From: Oscillibacter sp.
GTDB lineage: Bacteria > Bacillota > Clostridia > Oscillospirales > Oscillospiraceae
NCBI GenBank assembly: GCA_003539495.1
Contig: DPPB01000042.1
Span: 43,183-66,989 of the forward strand
Length of the DNA: 23,807 bases
Reading direction: 5' to 3'
This document shows, in pieces, positions 13,316 to 21,914 of this stretch (position 1 is the stretch's first letter; every line of letters starts with the position of its first letter). Position numbers and translations under genes: made by a program. A model generated the notes under the pieces. The model was given only the letters and a program-made list of their open reading frames with translations, was not told the DNA's origin and ran no database searches.

Positions 13316-15538
13316 TTATCTTCCGGCGGGTCTTGTGACGCGCAGGACGCCGGAGACCTGCTCCAGGCGACGGCGGACGGTGGACAGCTGTGTGCTGTCG
13401 GACACGCCCACCTCGATGGTAATAAAGGCGAAGCCGTCGTTGGTGGTACGGGCGGACATATTGGTGACCCAGGTCTTGGTGGAGGAAAGGACGGTGGAAA
13501 TATCCATAATGAGGTTCAGCCGATCCTTGGCCACCACCTCCAGGGTAGTGGAGTAATTCTCCCGGGTGCTATCGTCCCAGGATACCTTGATCCAGCGGCC
13601 CTTCTCCTCGGGCTTGCGCCGGGCGGGGTCAGCATTGGGGCAATCCGTCCGGTGGACGGAGACGCCATAGCCCCGGGTAATAAAGCCCACGATATCGTCC
13701 CCGGGGACAGGGGTGCAGCACTTGGCAAATTTTACCAGGCAATTGCTCAAGCCCTCCACCACGATGCCCTGCTCGCTCTTGGTGCGCTTGGGCACGGCGG
13801 GGCGGGTTTTCCCCGGCTCATCCTTCAGCGGCTCCTCCGCAGCCCGATCCTCCTGGTGCATTTTCAGAATACGCTGGATGTCCTCCCGCAAGCGGCCGAT
13901 AAGCTTCAGCGATGTGACGCCACCGTAGCCGATGGCGGCATACATATCATCCAGGCTCTTATAGGCCAGGCGCTTGAGAATGTTGGGCAGATTATCCTCC
14001 GCCATCAGCTCCTTGAGGCTCACGCCGGTGCGCTTGAGCTCTGTTTCAAAGGAGGAGCGCCCCCGGGCGATGTTCTCGTCCCGGCACTCCCGCTTGAACC
14101 ACTGGCGGATCTTGCTCCGGGCCTCGCTGGAGCGGGCGATCTTCATCCAATCCCGGCTGGGGCCGTGGGCGGATTTGGATGTGACAATCTCCACGATGTC
14201 GCCATTTTTCAGCTTGGAATCGAACTGGGCGATGTGGCCGTTGACCTTGGCGGCCACCATATGGTTGCCTATGGCGGAGTGGATGCTGTAGGCAAAGTCA
14301 ATGGGCGTGGCTCCGGCGGGGAGGTTGATGACATCTCCCTGGGGGGTAAAGACAAATACCTCGTCGGCAAACATATCCACCTTGAGAGAATGGATGAAAT
14401 CCTCGGCATCGGCCCCGTCCTGATTTTCAAGCAGCCGGCGCACCCACTCGTAGTCGTGCTCGTCCCCCTCTCCCCGGCCGTTCTGCTTATACTTCCAGTG
14501 GGCGGCGATGCCGTATTCGGCAATCTCGTGCATCTGCTGGGTGCGGATCTGCACCTCAAAGGGGATGCCGTTATCCCCCACCACGGTGGTGTGGAGGGAC
14601 TGGTACATATTGGGCTTGGGGGTGCCGATATAGTCCTTGAACCGGCCCAGGACCGGCTTATACAAATCGTGAATGATGCCCAGGACGTTATAGCACTCCG
14701 ACACGGTGTTCACAATAACCCGGAAGGCAAACAGGTCAAATACATCGTCCAGCGATTTATTCTGGGTATACATCTTGCGATAGATGCTGTATGGGTGCTT
14801 CATGCGGCCGTAGACGATCCCTTGTATGCCCGCCTGCTCCAGCCGCTTTGTGATCTGGTCATGGATAGAAGCCATGAAGCCGTCATACTCCGAGGCCTTT
14901 TCCTCCAGGGCCTCGATGATCTCCTGGTAGCCGATGGGGTCCAGGTACTTCAGGCTCAGATCCTCCAGCTCCCACTTCAACTTCTGCATTCCCAGGCGGT
15001 GGGCAATGGGGGCATAGATCTCCATGGTCTCCAGAGATTTCTGCTTTTGCTTCTCCGGGGTCTGATACTCCATGGTGCGCATATTATGGAGCCGGTCGGC
15101 CATCTTGATGAGGATGACCCGGATGTCCTTGCTCATGGCCAGGAGCATCTTGCGCAGATTCTCCATCTGCTCCTCAGCCTTGGATGCGGCCTGAACGCGG
15201 GTCAGCTTGCTGACCCCCTCCACAATATCAGCAATGGTGGGGGAAAAGGTTCGGGCTATATCCTCATGGGTGGCGTCGGTATCCTCGATGGTGTCATGGA
15301 GCAGGGCGGCGGCAATGGACTCAGAATCCAGGTGCAGCTCCTGCGCCACGATCTGCGCCACCGCCAGGGGATGGGTGATGAAGGGGGAGCCGTCCTTGCG
15401 GTTCTGCCCCCGGTGGTGGGCCTCGGCATAGACGAAGGCCGCATGAATCAGGTCAAAATTGGCCCCGGGATTATACTGGCGGACGGTGTCCTCCAGCCGC
15501 TGGTATTTCTCCTGTACATTCACGGCTGTTCGCCTCAC
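13316..15538 (-). CDS. relA: Bifunctional (p)ppGpp synthetase/hydrolase RelA/SpoT (Rel)
   Basis: This protein of about 740 residues has the long Rel layout. An N-terminal HD hydrolase domain carries HDTIED at 81-86 and MADRLHNMRT near 146-154. A synthetase domain has RFKDYIGTPKPNMYQSLHT from residue 299. A TGS domain (VFVFTPQGDVINLPAGATPIDFAYSIHS) and a C-terminal ACT domain follow. The RFKD at 299-302 is the RxKD form found in bifunctional Rel/SpoT rather than the ExDD of RelA. It makes and degrades (p)ppGpp in response to starvation. The GTG start at 15538 overlaps the recJ stop (GTGA). A second GTG at 15523 has a better spaced GAGG and may be the true start. Confidence 0.95.
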   Translation of the reverse strand: MRRTAVNVQEKYQRLEDTVRQYNPGANFDLIHAAFVYAEAHHRGQNRKDGSPFITHPLAVAQIVAQELHLDSESIAAALLHDTIEDTDATHEDIARTFSPTIADIVEGVSKLTRVQAASKAEEQMENLRKMLLAMSKDIRVILIKMADRLHNMRTMEYQTPEKQKQKSLETMEIYAPIAHRLGMQKLKWELEDLSLKYLDPIGYQEIIEALEEKASEYDGFMASIHDQITKRLEQAGIQGIVYGRMKHPYSIYRKMYTQNKSLDDVFDLFAFRVIVNTVSECYNVLGIIHDLYKPVLGRFKDYIGTPKPNMYQSLHTTVVGDNGIPFEVQIRTQQMHEIAEYGIAAHWKYKQNGRGEGDEHDYEWVRRLLENQDGADAEDFIHSLKVDMFADEVFVFTPQGDVINLPAGATPIDFAYSIHSAIGNHMVAAKVNGHIAQFDSKLKNGDIVEIVTSKSAHGPSRDWMKIARSSEARSKIRQWFKRECRDENIARGRSSFETELKRTGVSLKELMAEDNLPNILKRLAYKSLDDMYAAIGYGGVTSLKLIGRLREDIQRILKMHQEDRAAEEPLKDEPGKTRPAVPKRTKSEQGIVVEGLSNCLVKFAKCCTPVPGDDIVGFITRGYGVSVHRTDCPNADPARRKPEEKGRWIKVSWDDSTRENYSTTLEVVAKDRLNLIMDISTVLSSTKTWVTNMSARTTNDGFAFITIEVGVSDSTQLSTVRRRLEQVSGVLRVTRPAGR

Positions 15539-17613
15539 TTTCCTTTGATATATCCCTGCAGAGCCGCCCAGTAGGGTGACTGCTCCAGGTCCACCTTACC
15601 GTCCACGGCGCACAGCCGCAGGCGGACATTCTCCTCATGAATCTCCCGGCTCAGCAGCCCCCGCTCGCAAAACAGATCCAGGCAGAAGCAGGCCCGCAGG
15701 AAGGGATCCGCACCGGGAATGGCGGCGGAAAGCTGCCGCAGAAACGGCAGATACTGCCGCTGCGCTCCCGCCGCTGCCACCTGCTGCCGCAGGCAGCGCC
15801 AGGCGGCTGCGCACTGCTGCCGGGAGGGCAGGATGCGCAGCGCCTCCTTAGCCGTAAGCTCCTCCCCCGCCTCCAGGCGGCGCAGGATCTGTAAGGACTC
15901 CTCCTCCCGGGTGGAGCTTTGCAGGGACGGACGCAGATCCACCACCTGCAGCTGCACCGTGCGGCTGCCGCGGAACTCATTGACCTGCAGATAAAATGCC
16001 ACATCCACCCGCTCCCCCGCCTGACAGGGGCACTGCTGGGTGGTAACGGAAAAGAAGATGCCCTCCAGCTGCACGGTGCCCTTGGAAAAGCGCAGCTTGA
16101 GATGGCGGTTTTGCCCCACGCCCTGGACCCGGTCCAGCGTGACGCCCAACAGGCAGAACAGGGGACGGCTGTTGCCGCTGCCATAAGGCTCCAGCCGGCG
16201 CAGCTGCTCCACCTCCCATAGCGTCACAAGCTCTGGCCGGCGCAGCACTACATCCACATCCAGGGCGGAGACCACCGGGCGGCCATCTAAAAAGCGCAGA
16301 ACGCATTGGTTCATCCGAGCCCGGAAGGCGGGAATTTTTTCTTCTTCAATGGTGAAGCCCGCAGCCAGCTCGTGGCCGCCAAAGCCCAAAAGCAGGTCGC
16401 TGCATTCCTCCAGCGCTGCAAAGAGATTGAAGCCCCCCCAGCTGCGGCAGGAGCCCTTTCCCGTGTGGCCGGAAATATGGATCATAAAGCTGGGGCAGGC
16501 GTATTTCTCGCTGAGGCGGGAGGCCACGATGCCCACCACCCCCTGGTGCCACTCATGGTCAGCCAGGACCAGGGCGTGCCTCTCCTCCGGCGGCATCTGC
16601 TCGATCATGGCAATGGCCTGGGCATAGATCTCATGCTCCACGGTCTGCCGCTGGCGGTTTAGCTGGCACAGCTCCCGGGCCAGCTCCCGGGCCTGGACGG
16701 CATCCTTGCAGAGCATCAGCTCCGCAGCCCGGTCTGCCTCCCCCATGCGCCCGGCGGCATTGATGCGGGGAGCCAGGACATAGCCGATCTGCACGGAGGT
16801 GACCTCCTTCTGATCCAGACCGGTCTCCTCCAGCAATGCCTGCAGGCCAATAAAATCACCGTCCAGTATATGGGCAAGGCCACGAGCCACGATGGTGCGG
16901 TTCTCCCCCACCATGCGCATGACATCCGCCACCGTGCCCACGGCAGCCAGGGGGCAATATCGGGTCAAAAGCTCCTCCGCCCGGCTCTCACCACCCAGGG
17001 CCAGCACCAGCTTCAGCGCTACGCCGCAGCCGGCCAGATGTTTGAAGGGATAGGGGCAATCCGGTCGGTGGGGATCCACCACCGCCGCAGCCCGGGGCAG
17101 CTCATCCTTACACTCATGATGGTCCGTCACCACCACATCCATACCGATGGAGGCGGCAAAATCCACCTCCTCCACGCCGGTGATGCCGCAATCCACAGTG
17201 ACCACCAGGTCAATGCCCCGGTCGTGCAGGGCGCGCATGGCGTCCACGGAGAGGCCATAGCCATCCTCGATGCGGCGGGGGATATAGTGACTGACCCGAG
17301 CGCCGCTGCAGCGCAGATAATCCACCAAGATGGCGGTGGCGGTGATTCCATCCACGTCATAGTCGCCGAAAACGGCGATATGCTCGCCACGCTCCAGGGC
17401 GCGGCGGATACGGCCGACGGCTCGGTCCATGTCCTTCATCAGGAAGGGGGAAAGAGTGAGGGCATCCTCTATGCGCAGGAAATCCGCAGCGGCGGAACCG
17501 TCCGCAATGCCGTGGGCGGCCAGCACCGCCGACAGCAGAGCCGGGTAGCCGGCCTCCTCCAGCGCGGCTGCCGAGGGGGCAGAGGCAGGGAGGTTCCATT
17601 TTTCAAATTTCAT
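15535..17613 (-). CDS. recJ: Single-stranded DNA-specific exonuclease RecJ
   Basis: This 692-residue DHH-superfamily protein degrades single-stranded DNA 5' to 3' in recombination and mismatch repair. Catalytic motifs visible are DYDVDG (84-89), DCGI from 141, VVTDHHE with DHH at 164-166, and DPHRPDCPYPFKHLAGCGVALKL segments just after. The DHHA1 motif GFGGHELAAGF lies further on, then an OB-fold region (KLRFSKGTVQLEGIFF) and a Firmicute-type C-terminal extension. AGGAGG lies ten bases before the ATG. A TTTACC/TATAAT promoter sits 60-90 bp upstream. The stop overlaps relA, so recJ and relA should be cotranscribed. Confidence 0.95.
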   Translation of the reverse strand: MKFEKWNLPASAPSAAALEEAGYPALLSAVLAAHGIADGSAAADFLRIEDALTLSPFLMKDMDRAVGRIRRALERGEHIAVFGDYDVDGITATAILVDYLRCSGARVSHYIPRRIEDGYGLSVDAMRALHDRGIDLVVTVDCGITGVEEVDFAASIGMDVVVTDHHECKDELPRAAAVVDPHRPDCPYPFKHLAGCGVALKLVLALGGESRAEELLTRYCPLAAVGTVADVMRMVGENRTIVARGLAHILDGDFIGLQALLEETGLDQKEVTSVQIGYVLAPRINAAGRMGEADRAAELMLCKDAVQARELARELCQLNRQRQTVEHEIYAQAIAMIEQMPPEERHALVLADHEWHQGVVGIVASRLSEKYACPSFMIHISGHTGKGSCRSWGGFNLFAALEECSDLLLGFGGHELAAGFTIEEEKIPAFRARMNQCVLRFLDGRPVVSALDVDVVLRRPELVTLWEVEQLRRLEPYGSGNSRPLFCLLGVTLDRVQGVGQNRHLKLRFSKGTVQLEGIFFSVTTQQCPCQAGERVDVAFYLQVNEFRGSRTVQLQVVDLRPSLQSSTREEESLQILRRLEAGEELTAKEALRILPSRQQCAAAWRCLRQQVAAAGAQRQYLPFLRQLSAAIPGADPFLRACFCLDLFCERGLLSREIHEENVRLRLCAVDGKVDLEQSPYWAALQGYIKGK

Positions 17614-17672
17614 GCCCGGCTCACCTCCTCACACGGCAGACAAGGCAAACTATGGTAGTATAATAGAAGAGT

Positions 17673-17701
17673 ATTATAGCAAATTTGCGCCAGAAGGTAA
17701 A
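17673..17701 (-). promoter_or_regulatory. Sigma-A-type promoter for recJ-relA
   Basis: On the minus strand, TTTACC (17696-17701) and TATAAT (17673-17678) are separated by exactly 17 bp. The start of transcription should fall near 17666, about 50 bases before the recJ ATG. No other clear promoter was seen between here and hup. Confidence 0.75.
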
Positions 17702-17723
17702 GAAAAATCTTGCATCTCACGGG

Positions 17724-17761
17724 AAAAGCGGGCCGATCCCCTAAAAAAGGAGATGGCCCGC
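17724..17761 (-). terminator. Rho-independent terminator after the CntK-like gene
   Basis: GCGGGCC (17728-17734) pairs with GGCCCGC (17755-17761), extended by ATC/GAT. On the minus strand the stem is followed by TTTT (A at 17724-17727). It begins seven bases beyond the stop of the racemase gene. Confidence 0.82.
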
Positions 17762-17767
17762 CGGCTG

Positions 17768-18574
17768 TTATAGGCACACGGTGGCTTTTTGGGTTTTGCC
17801 CAGGCACACGGTGCCGGTGATGGTAAGGGCGGTTAGGTGGGCGCCGTCTTCCGTCCGGGTAACCACCTGGATGACGCCGCCGGGCTGGCGCAGGGACACG
17901 CACTGATCCGTCCCCCGCACGGATGTGAGCCACGCACCGATGGCCGCCGAGCCGCTGCCGCAGCCCCGCTCCCACACGCAGGAGTCCGTAGGCTTCACAT
18001 ACACCAGGGGCGTAAAGGCCGTCTGGCTCTCGTCCAGCAGAAGAAGGCCCATTGCTTCCCCCGGAAGAAGGTCGCCCCAGGCCCGGAGGGTATCCTCCGC
18101 CCGATCCCGCCCTATCATATCCGCCGGGACGATGACATGGCAGATGCCCGGCAGGAACACCACCGGCAGGCTCTGTCTTACCCCGCACACCGGGAGAGAC
18201 AGCGTCTCCATGCGCTCCGGCAAAGGCATGGACACGGTGCCGATGAAGCAGCCGTCCAGGTGTGTTACCCGGCAGGAAACGGGCTCTGAAACCCCGGAGA
18301 CGGGCAAGGTGAGGGCGCAGCTCTCCCCTATGGGCAGATCCCGGTGCAGCCAGGCAGCCATGGACATGGTGGCATTCCCGCAGAATTCACCGCCCATCAT
18401 CTGCAGCCGCGGGTTTCCGGCAGCCAGGCCCTCTGCAAAGCCCACCTGCTCGGCGTCCCTTTCCCGCCGCAGGAGCTCTGCCGCCACCCGGGGCTGCACA
18501 TCCCTGGGCACGGGGGTGGTAACCAGGAGCGTGATATTTTTTGTGGGGTCGATGACCGTGTAGCGCAGTTCCAT
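17768..18574 (-). CDS. DapF-fold amino acid racemase/epimerase, CntK (histidine racemase)-like
   Basis: This 268-residue cofactor-independent racemase of the diaminopimelate epimerase fold has two catalytic Cys visible: C65 in GGEFCGNATMS and C205 in WERGCGSGSAAIG. True DapF usually has a CGNGxRC-type first motif. The pattern here (PTKNITLLV, EQVGF, FCGNATMS, LPVSG, CGSGSA.IG, QPGG.I.V) agrees better with my memory of staphylococcal CntK, which makes D-histidine for the metallophore staphylopine. No cntL- or cntM-like gene lies beside it, so D-His production is a hypothesis. ATG at 18574 is used because GGGAGGA precedes it; longer frames pass through the promoter. It is a single-gene unit with its own promoter and terminator. 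Confidence 0.8.
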   Translation of the reverse strand: MELRYTVIDPTKNITLLVTTPVPRDVQPRVAAELLRRERDAEQVGFAEGLAAGNPRLQMMGGEFCGNATMSMAAWLHRDLPIGESCALTLPVSGVSEPVSCRVTHLDGCFIGTVSMPLPERMETLSLPVCGVRQSLPVVFLPGICHVIVPADMIGRDRAEDTLRAWGDLLPGEAMGLLLLDESQTAFTPLVYVKPTDSCVWERGCGSGSAAIGAWLTSVRGTDQCVSLRQPGGVIQVVTRTEDGAHLTALTITGTVCLGKTQKATVCL

Positions 18575-18602
18575 TTTCTCATCCTCCCGGGAATTTTCCC
18601 CT

Positions 18603-18631
18603 ATTATACCCCTCCGGAGTGTAAATTGCAA
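18603..18631 (-). promoter_or_regulatory. Promoter of the CntK-like gene
   Basis: On the minus strand, TTGCAA (18626-18631), 17 bp, then TATAAT (18603-18608). The implied start is near 18596, about 20 bases before the ATG. Confidence 0.72.
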
Positions 18632-18707
18632 TCTGAGAGTGAAAATGGCGTTTTGGACACCGTCTCGCAAATTTCAAGCTTTCAGCTTTTAGATACTTGA
18701 ATTTATG

Positions 18708-18736
18708 TTGCCCTTTGGAAACGAAAATGGTATAAT
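18708..18736 (+). promoter_or_regulatory. Promoter of the beta-CASP gene
   Basis: TTGCCC (18708-18713), 17 bp, TATAAT (18731-18736). The implied start near 18743 gives a leader of about 40 bases before ATG 18783. It excludes the in-frame ATG at 18705 as the real start. Confidence 0.75.
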
Positions 18737-18782
18737 CACGGTAAATTCATTTGTATCATCCCACAAGAAAGGATCGTCCACT

Positions 18783-20387
18783 ATGAAACTGCATTTTTTT
18801 GGCGCCGACCAGTGCGTTACCGGCAGCTGCCATTGCTTGGAGGTAAACGGCAAGAGGATCCTCATCGACTGCGGCCTGCAGCAGGGCCGGGACGAGGTGG
18901 ATAACAGCAGCCTGCCCTTCCATGCAGGCAATATCGACTATGTCCTGGTGACCCACGCCCACATCGACCACTCCGGCCGCATTCCCCTGCTGGTGAAGCA
19001 GGGCTTCCGGGGCCGCATTCTCACCACCCGGCTCACCGCCCAGCTTATGGACATCATGCTCCAGGACTCGGCCCATATCCAGGAGTCCGATGCGGAGTAT
19101 AAAAACCGCAAGAACCTCCGGGCCGGCCGGCCGGTGGTGGAGCCTCTTTACACCGTGGAGGATGCCCTGCAGGTGAAGGAGTTCATCACCACCTGCGAAT
19201 ACGGCGAGACGGTGGACCTGTGTGAGGGCGTGCAGGTGGAGTGCATCGACGCAGGCCACCTGCTGGGCTCGGCCAGCATGAAGTTGACCGTTACGGAAAA
19301 CGGAGAAACCCGCACCATCGTCTTTTCCGGTGACATCGGCAACGTGGACCAGCCTATTATCCGGGATCCCCAATTCTTCCACCAGGCCGACTTTGTGGTC
19401 ATGGAAAGCACCTACGGAAACCGCAACCACACGGAGGTGTGGAGCTATACCGATGAGCTGGCCCAGATCATCGACGAGACCCTGGGGAACGGTGGCAATG
19501 TGGTCATCCCCTCCTTTGCCGTGGGCCGCACCCAGGAGCTGCTGTACTTCATCCGGCAGATCAAGGACGAGAACCTGGTGAAGTCCGTGCCCAATTTCAG
19601 CGTCTATGTGGATAGCCCCCTGTCCAAGGCCGCCACCACCATCTTCTGCGGCGACCTGCGGGGGTATCTGGACGAGGATGCCCTGGCCCTGGTAAAGGAT
19701 GGCACCCACATGTTCAGCTTCCCCGGCCTGCACCTGACGGAGACGGTGGATGAGTCCAAGAACCTGAACCTGGACCCCTCCCCCAAGGTTATCATCTCCG
19801 CCTCGGGCATGTGCGATGCAGGGCGCATCCGCCACCATCTGAAGCACAATCTGTGGCGTCCTGAGAGCGCCGTGGTCTTTGTGGGCTTCCAATCTCCGGG
19901 CACCCTGGGCCGCCATCTGCTGGATGGAGCCGAGAGTGTGAAAATGTTCGGCGAGGAGATCGCCGTGCGGGCCAAGATCGTGAATTTCCAGGGTCTCAGC
20001 TCCCACGCCGACCGGGATCACCTGCTGAACTGGATCGACCAGTTTACCCCCGCCAAGCCCACCCATGTGTTTGTGGTACACGGCGACCGGGAGGTAGCTC
20101 CCGCCTTCGCTGCCGACGTAGCCGAACGGGGCTTTGCCGCCCACGCGCCGCAATACACCGAGGTCTATGACCTGCTGGAAAACCGCATCGTGGAGCAGGG
20201 CTACCTGCCCGAGCCCAAGAAAAAGGCCTTCGAGGGCGCGCCCCGTGCCTCCTCCGCCTACAAACGCCTGGCGGAGCTGGGCGATGCGCTTGCGGCCCTT
20301 ATCCGCCGCAGCCAGGGACGGGACAACAAGACCTTGGCCGATTTTGCCGAGAGCCTGCGCAAGATCCTGGAGAAGTTCAAATTCTGA
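18783..20387 (+). CDS. Beta-CASP metallo-beta-lactamase RNase-like protein
   Basis: This 534-residue protein combines an MBL domain and a beta-CASP domain, the layout of RNA-processing nucleases such as CPSF73 and RNase J. Metal-binding motifs visible are THAHIDHSG (57-65), AGHLLGSASMKL, FSGDIGN, ESTYGNR, then the beta-CASP motifs ISASGMCDAGRIRHHL and SSHADRDHL, and FVVHGDRE. The C-terminal RNA-specificity domain is present. It is not RNase J itself, whose length and C-terminus differ. Members of this subgroup are annotated as RNA-specificity MBL proteins with unknown targets. ATG at 18783 follows AGAAAGGA and the TTGCCC/TATAAT promoter. A perfect hairpin separates it from the rRNA methyltransferase gene, consistent with a small RNA-metabolism operon. 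Confidence 0.92.
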   Translation: MKLHFFGADQCVTGSCHCLEVNGKRILIDCGLQQGRDEVDNSSLPFHAGNIDYVLVTHAHIDHSGRIPLLVKQGFRGRILTTRLTAQLMDIMLQDSAHIQESDAEYKNRKNLRAGRPVVEPLYTVEDALQVKEFITTCEYGETVDLCEGVQVECIDAGHLLGSASMKLTVTENGETRTIVFSGDIGNVDQPIIRDPQFFHQADFVVMESTYGNRNHTEVWSYTDELAQIIDETLGNGGNVVIPSFAVGRTQELLYFIRQIKDENLVKSVPNFSVYVDSPLSKAATTIFCGDLRGYLDEDALALVKDGTHMFSFPGLHLTETVDESKNLNLDPSPKVIISASGMCDAGRIRHHLKHNLWRPESAVVFVGFQSPGTLGRHLLDGAESVKMFGEEIAVRAKIVNFQGLSSHADRDHLLNWIDQFTPAKPTHVFVVHGDREVAPAFAADVAERGFAAHAPQYTEVYDLLENRIVEQGYLPEPKKKAFEGAPRASSAYKRLAELGDALAALIRRSQGRDNKTLADFAESLRKILEKFKF

Positions 20388-20397
20388 TTTTATTGCT

Positions 20398-20424
20398 GGA
20401 AGCCACGGTGATTCCGTGGCTTCC
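20398..20424 (+). other. Perfect hairpin between the beta-CASP gene and the rlmD-like gene
   Basis: GGAAGCCACGG (20398-20408) pairs with CCGTGGCTTCC (20414-20424), with a TGATT loop. No T-run follows; the next features are an AAAGGA ribosome binding site and the methyltransferase ATG. It may be an mRNA processing or stability element. Confidence 0.65.
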
Positions 20425-20444
20425 CTACTGAAAGGATAAACGCC

Positions 20445-21824
20445 ATGACATCCCCGGTAAAAAATCAAGTTTACACCGCTGAAATTTTGGGGTACTCCAG
20501 CGAGGGCCTGGGCATCGCCCGTATCGGCGGGCAGGTGGTGTTCGTCCACGATGCCATAGCGGGCGAGGTGTGCGACATCCTGGTGATGAAGGTGCTGAAA
20601 AAAGCCGCCTTTGGCAAGGTGGTGGCATGGAAAGCCGTCTCTCCCCACCGCCGGGAGCCGGATTGCCCCTACTACCGCCAGTGCGGTGGCTGTACCTTCC
20701 GCCACATGGATTACACCGAGGAGCTGCGGGCCAAAGGCCAGCGGGTGCAGGACGCCCTGACCCGCCTGGGCGGGAGCAGCGTGGCGGTGGAGGAGGTTCT
20801 GGGTACGGCGGAACCGCTGCACTACCGCAATAAGAGCCAATACCCGGTGTCCGCAGACGGCAGGGTAGGCTTTTATCGGGCCCGAACCCACCAGGTGACA
20901 AATCTGGACGCATGCCTCATCCAAATGCCCCAGGCGGACGCTGCCGCCGGGGCCCTGCGGCTTTATATGGCGAAGTATCATGTGCCGGGCTATGATGAGA
21001 AAACCGGCACCGGCCTGGTGCGGCACCTGTATGTGCGCACCAACGCCAAGGGGCAGTCCCTCATTTGCGTGGTGGCAAACGGCGAAAAGCTCCCCCGAGA
21101 GGATGCGCTGGTGGAGGCCATGCGCCAGGCAGTGCCGGAGGCCGTGGGCGTAGTGCTGAACAGCAACACCCGACGCAGCAATGTGATCCTGGGTGACCAA
21201 TACCGGACGCTATGGGGTGAGGATACCCTGACAGACACCCTGTGCGGGCACAGCTTCCGGCTGTCCATTCCATCTTTTTACCAGGTAAACCGGGACCAGG
21301 CGGAGGTGCTGTACCGCAAGGCGGTGGAATATGCGGCTCTCACGGGAACAGAGCTGGTACTGGATCTGTACTGTGGGGCCGGGACCATCACCCTGACCAT
21401 GGCGGACAAGGCAAAAAAGGTCATCGGCGCAGAGATCATCTCTGCAGCGGTGGAAAACGCCCGGGAGAACGCTGCAGACAACGGCGTGGAAAATGTGGAG
21501 TTTTTCTGCGGAGACGCCGGAGACATTGCATTAAAGCTGGCAGGGGAGGATCTGCATCCGGATGTGATCTGCGTGGACCCGCCCCGGAAGGGCCTAGCCC
21601 CGGAGGTCATCGATGCCATGGTGCAGATGGGGCCGCAGCGTATCGTCTATGTCTCCTGCGACCCGGCCACCCTGGGCCGGGATGTGAAGCTGCTGGCCCA
21701 GCGAGGGTACCGGGCCGTCCGGGCCGCAGCGGTGGATCTGTTCCCTGGCACGGCACATGTTGAGACGGTGGTCCTCTTGTCACGGGAAACAAATCCACTG
21801 ACGGTTGAGGTCAGTTCGGAATAA
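20445..21824 (+). CDS. rlmD: 23S rRNA (uracil-C5)-methyltransferase, RlmD/RlmCD (TrmA family)
   Basis: This 459-residue protein has an N-terminal TRAM domain (about 1-60) and a 4Fe-4S site with C74, C80, C83 (CPYYRQCGGC) and C157 (LDACLIQ). The C-terminal SAM methyltransferase domain shows LVLDLYCGAGTITLTMADKA, GAEIISAAVENA, DVICVDPPRKGL and the catalytic Cys in IVYVSCDPATLGRD. The family makes m5U in 23S rRNA; in B. subtilis one enzyme (RlmCD) modifies both U747 and U1939, and some relatives act on tRNA. Which site is modified is not visible. The gene lies 57 bp after the beta-CASP gene and ends at a strong terminator. Confidence 0.93.
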   Translation: MTSPVKNQVYTAEILGYSSEGLGIARIGGQVVFVHDAIAGEVCDILVMKVLKKAAFGKVVAWKAVSPHRREPDCPYYRQCGGCTFRHMDYTEELRAKGQRVQDALTRLGGSSVAVEEVLGTAEPLHYRNKSQYPVSADGRVGFYRARTHQVTNLDACLIQMPQADAAAGALRLYMAKYHVPGYDEKTGTGLVRHLYVRTNAKGQSLICVVANGEKLPREDALVEAMRQAVPEAVGVVLNSNTRRSNVILGDQYRTLWGEDTLTDTLCGHSFRLSIPSFYQVNRDQAEVLYRKAVEYAALTGTELVLDLYCGAGTITLTMADKAKKVIGAEIISAAVENARENAADNGVENVEFFCGDAGDIALKLAGEDLHPDVICVDPPRKGLAPEVIDAMVQMGPQRIVYVSCDPATLGRDVKLLAQRGYRAVRAAAVDLFPGTAHVETVVLLSRETNPLTVEVSSE

Positions 21825-21830
21825 TATGCG

Positions 21831-21879
21831 GCCGAAGCCCGGCAGCGCGCCAGTGGCGCGGTGCCGGGCTTCGGCTTTT
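21831..21879 (+). terminator. Rho-independent terminator after the rlmD-like gene
   Basis: GCCGAAGCCCGGCA (21831-21844) pairs perfectly with TGCCGGGCTTCGGC (21862-21875), with a structured inner loop and then TTTT. The minus strand has no T-run here, so it serves the plus-strand gene. Confidence 0.85.
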
Positions 21880-21914
21880 CGCTTTGGAGATGAAAGCGGC
21901 GTTTTTTTACTGTA

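Noticed and set aside
12861..13338. Plus-strand frames across the relA-dtd gap.
   Set aside because: They read through the palindromic repeats and overlap dtd or relA on the other strand, without ribosome binding sites or domains.
13262..15574. Open frame of about 770 codons on the plus strand opposite relA.
   Set aside because: relA has complete HD, synthetase, TGS and ACT motifs on the minus strand. The plus-strand frame is low-complexity Leu/Gly/His-rich and starts inside the repeat region.
17610..18188. Minus-strand frame of 192 codons overlapping the racemase gene and touching the recJ start.
   Set aside because: It is an alternative frame of the racemase gene and passes through its terminator and the recJ promoter.
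18756..21200. Open frame of about 810 codons on the minus strand opposite the beta-CASP and rlmD-like genes.
   Set aside because: It crosses two well-supported plus-strand genes and a hairpin, and shows no domain.
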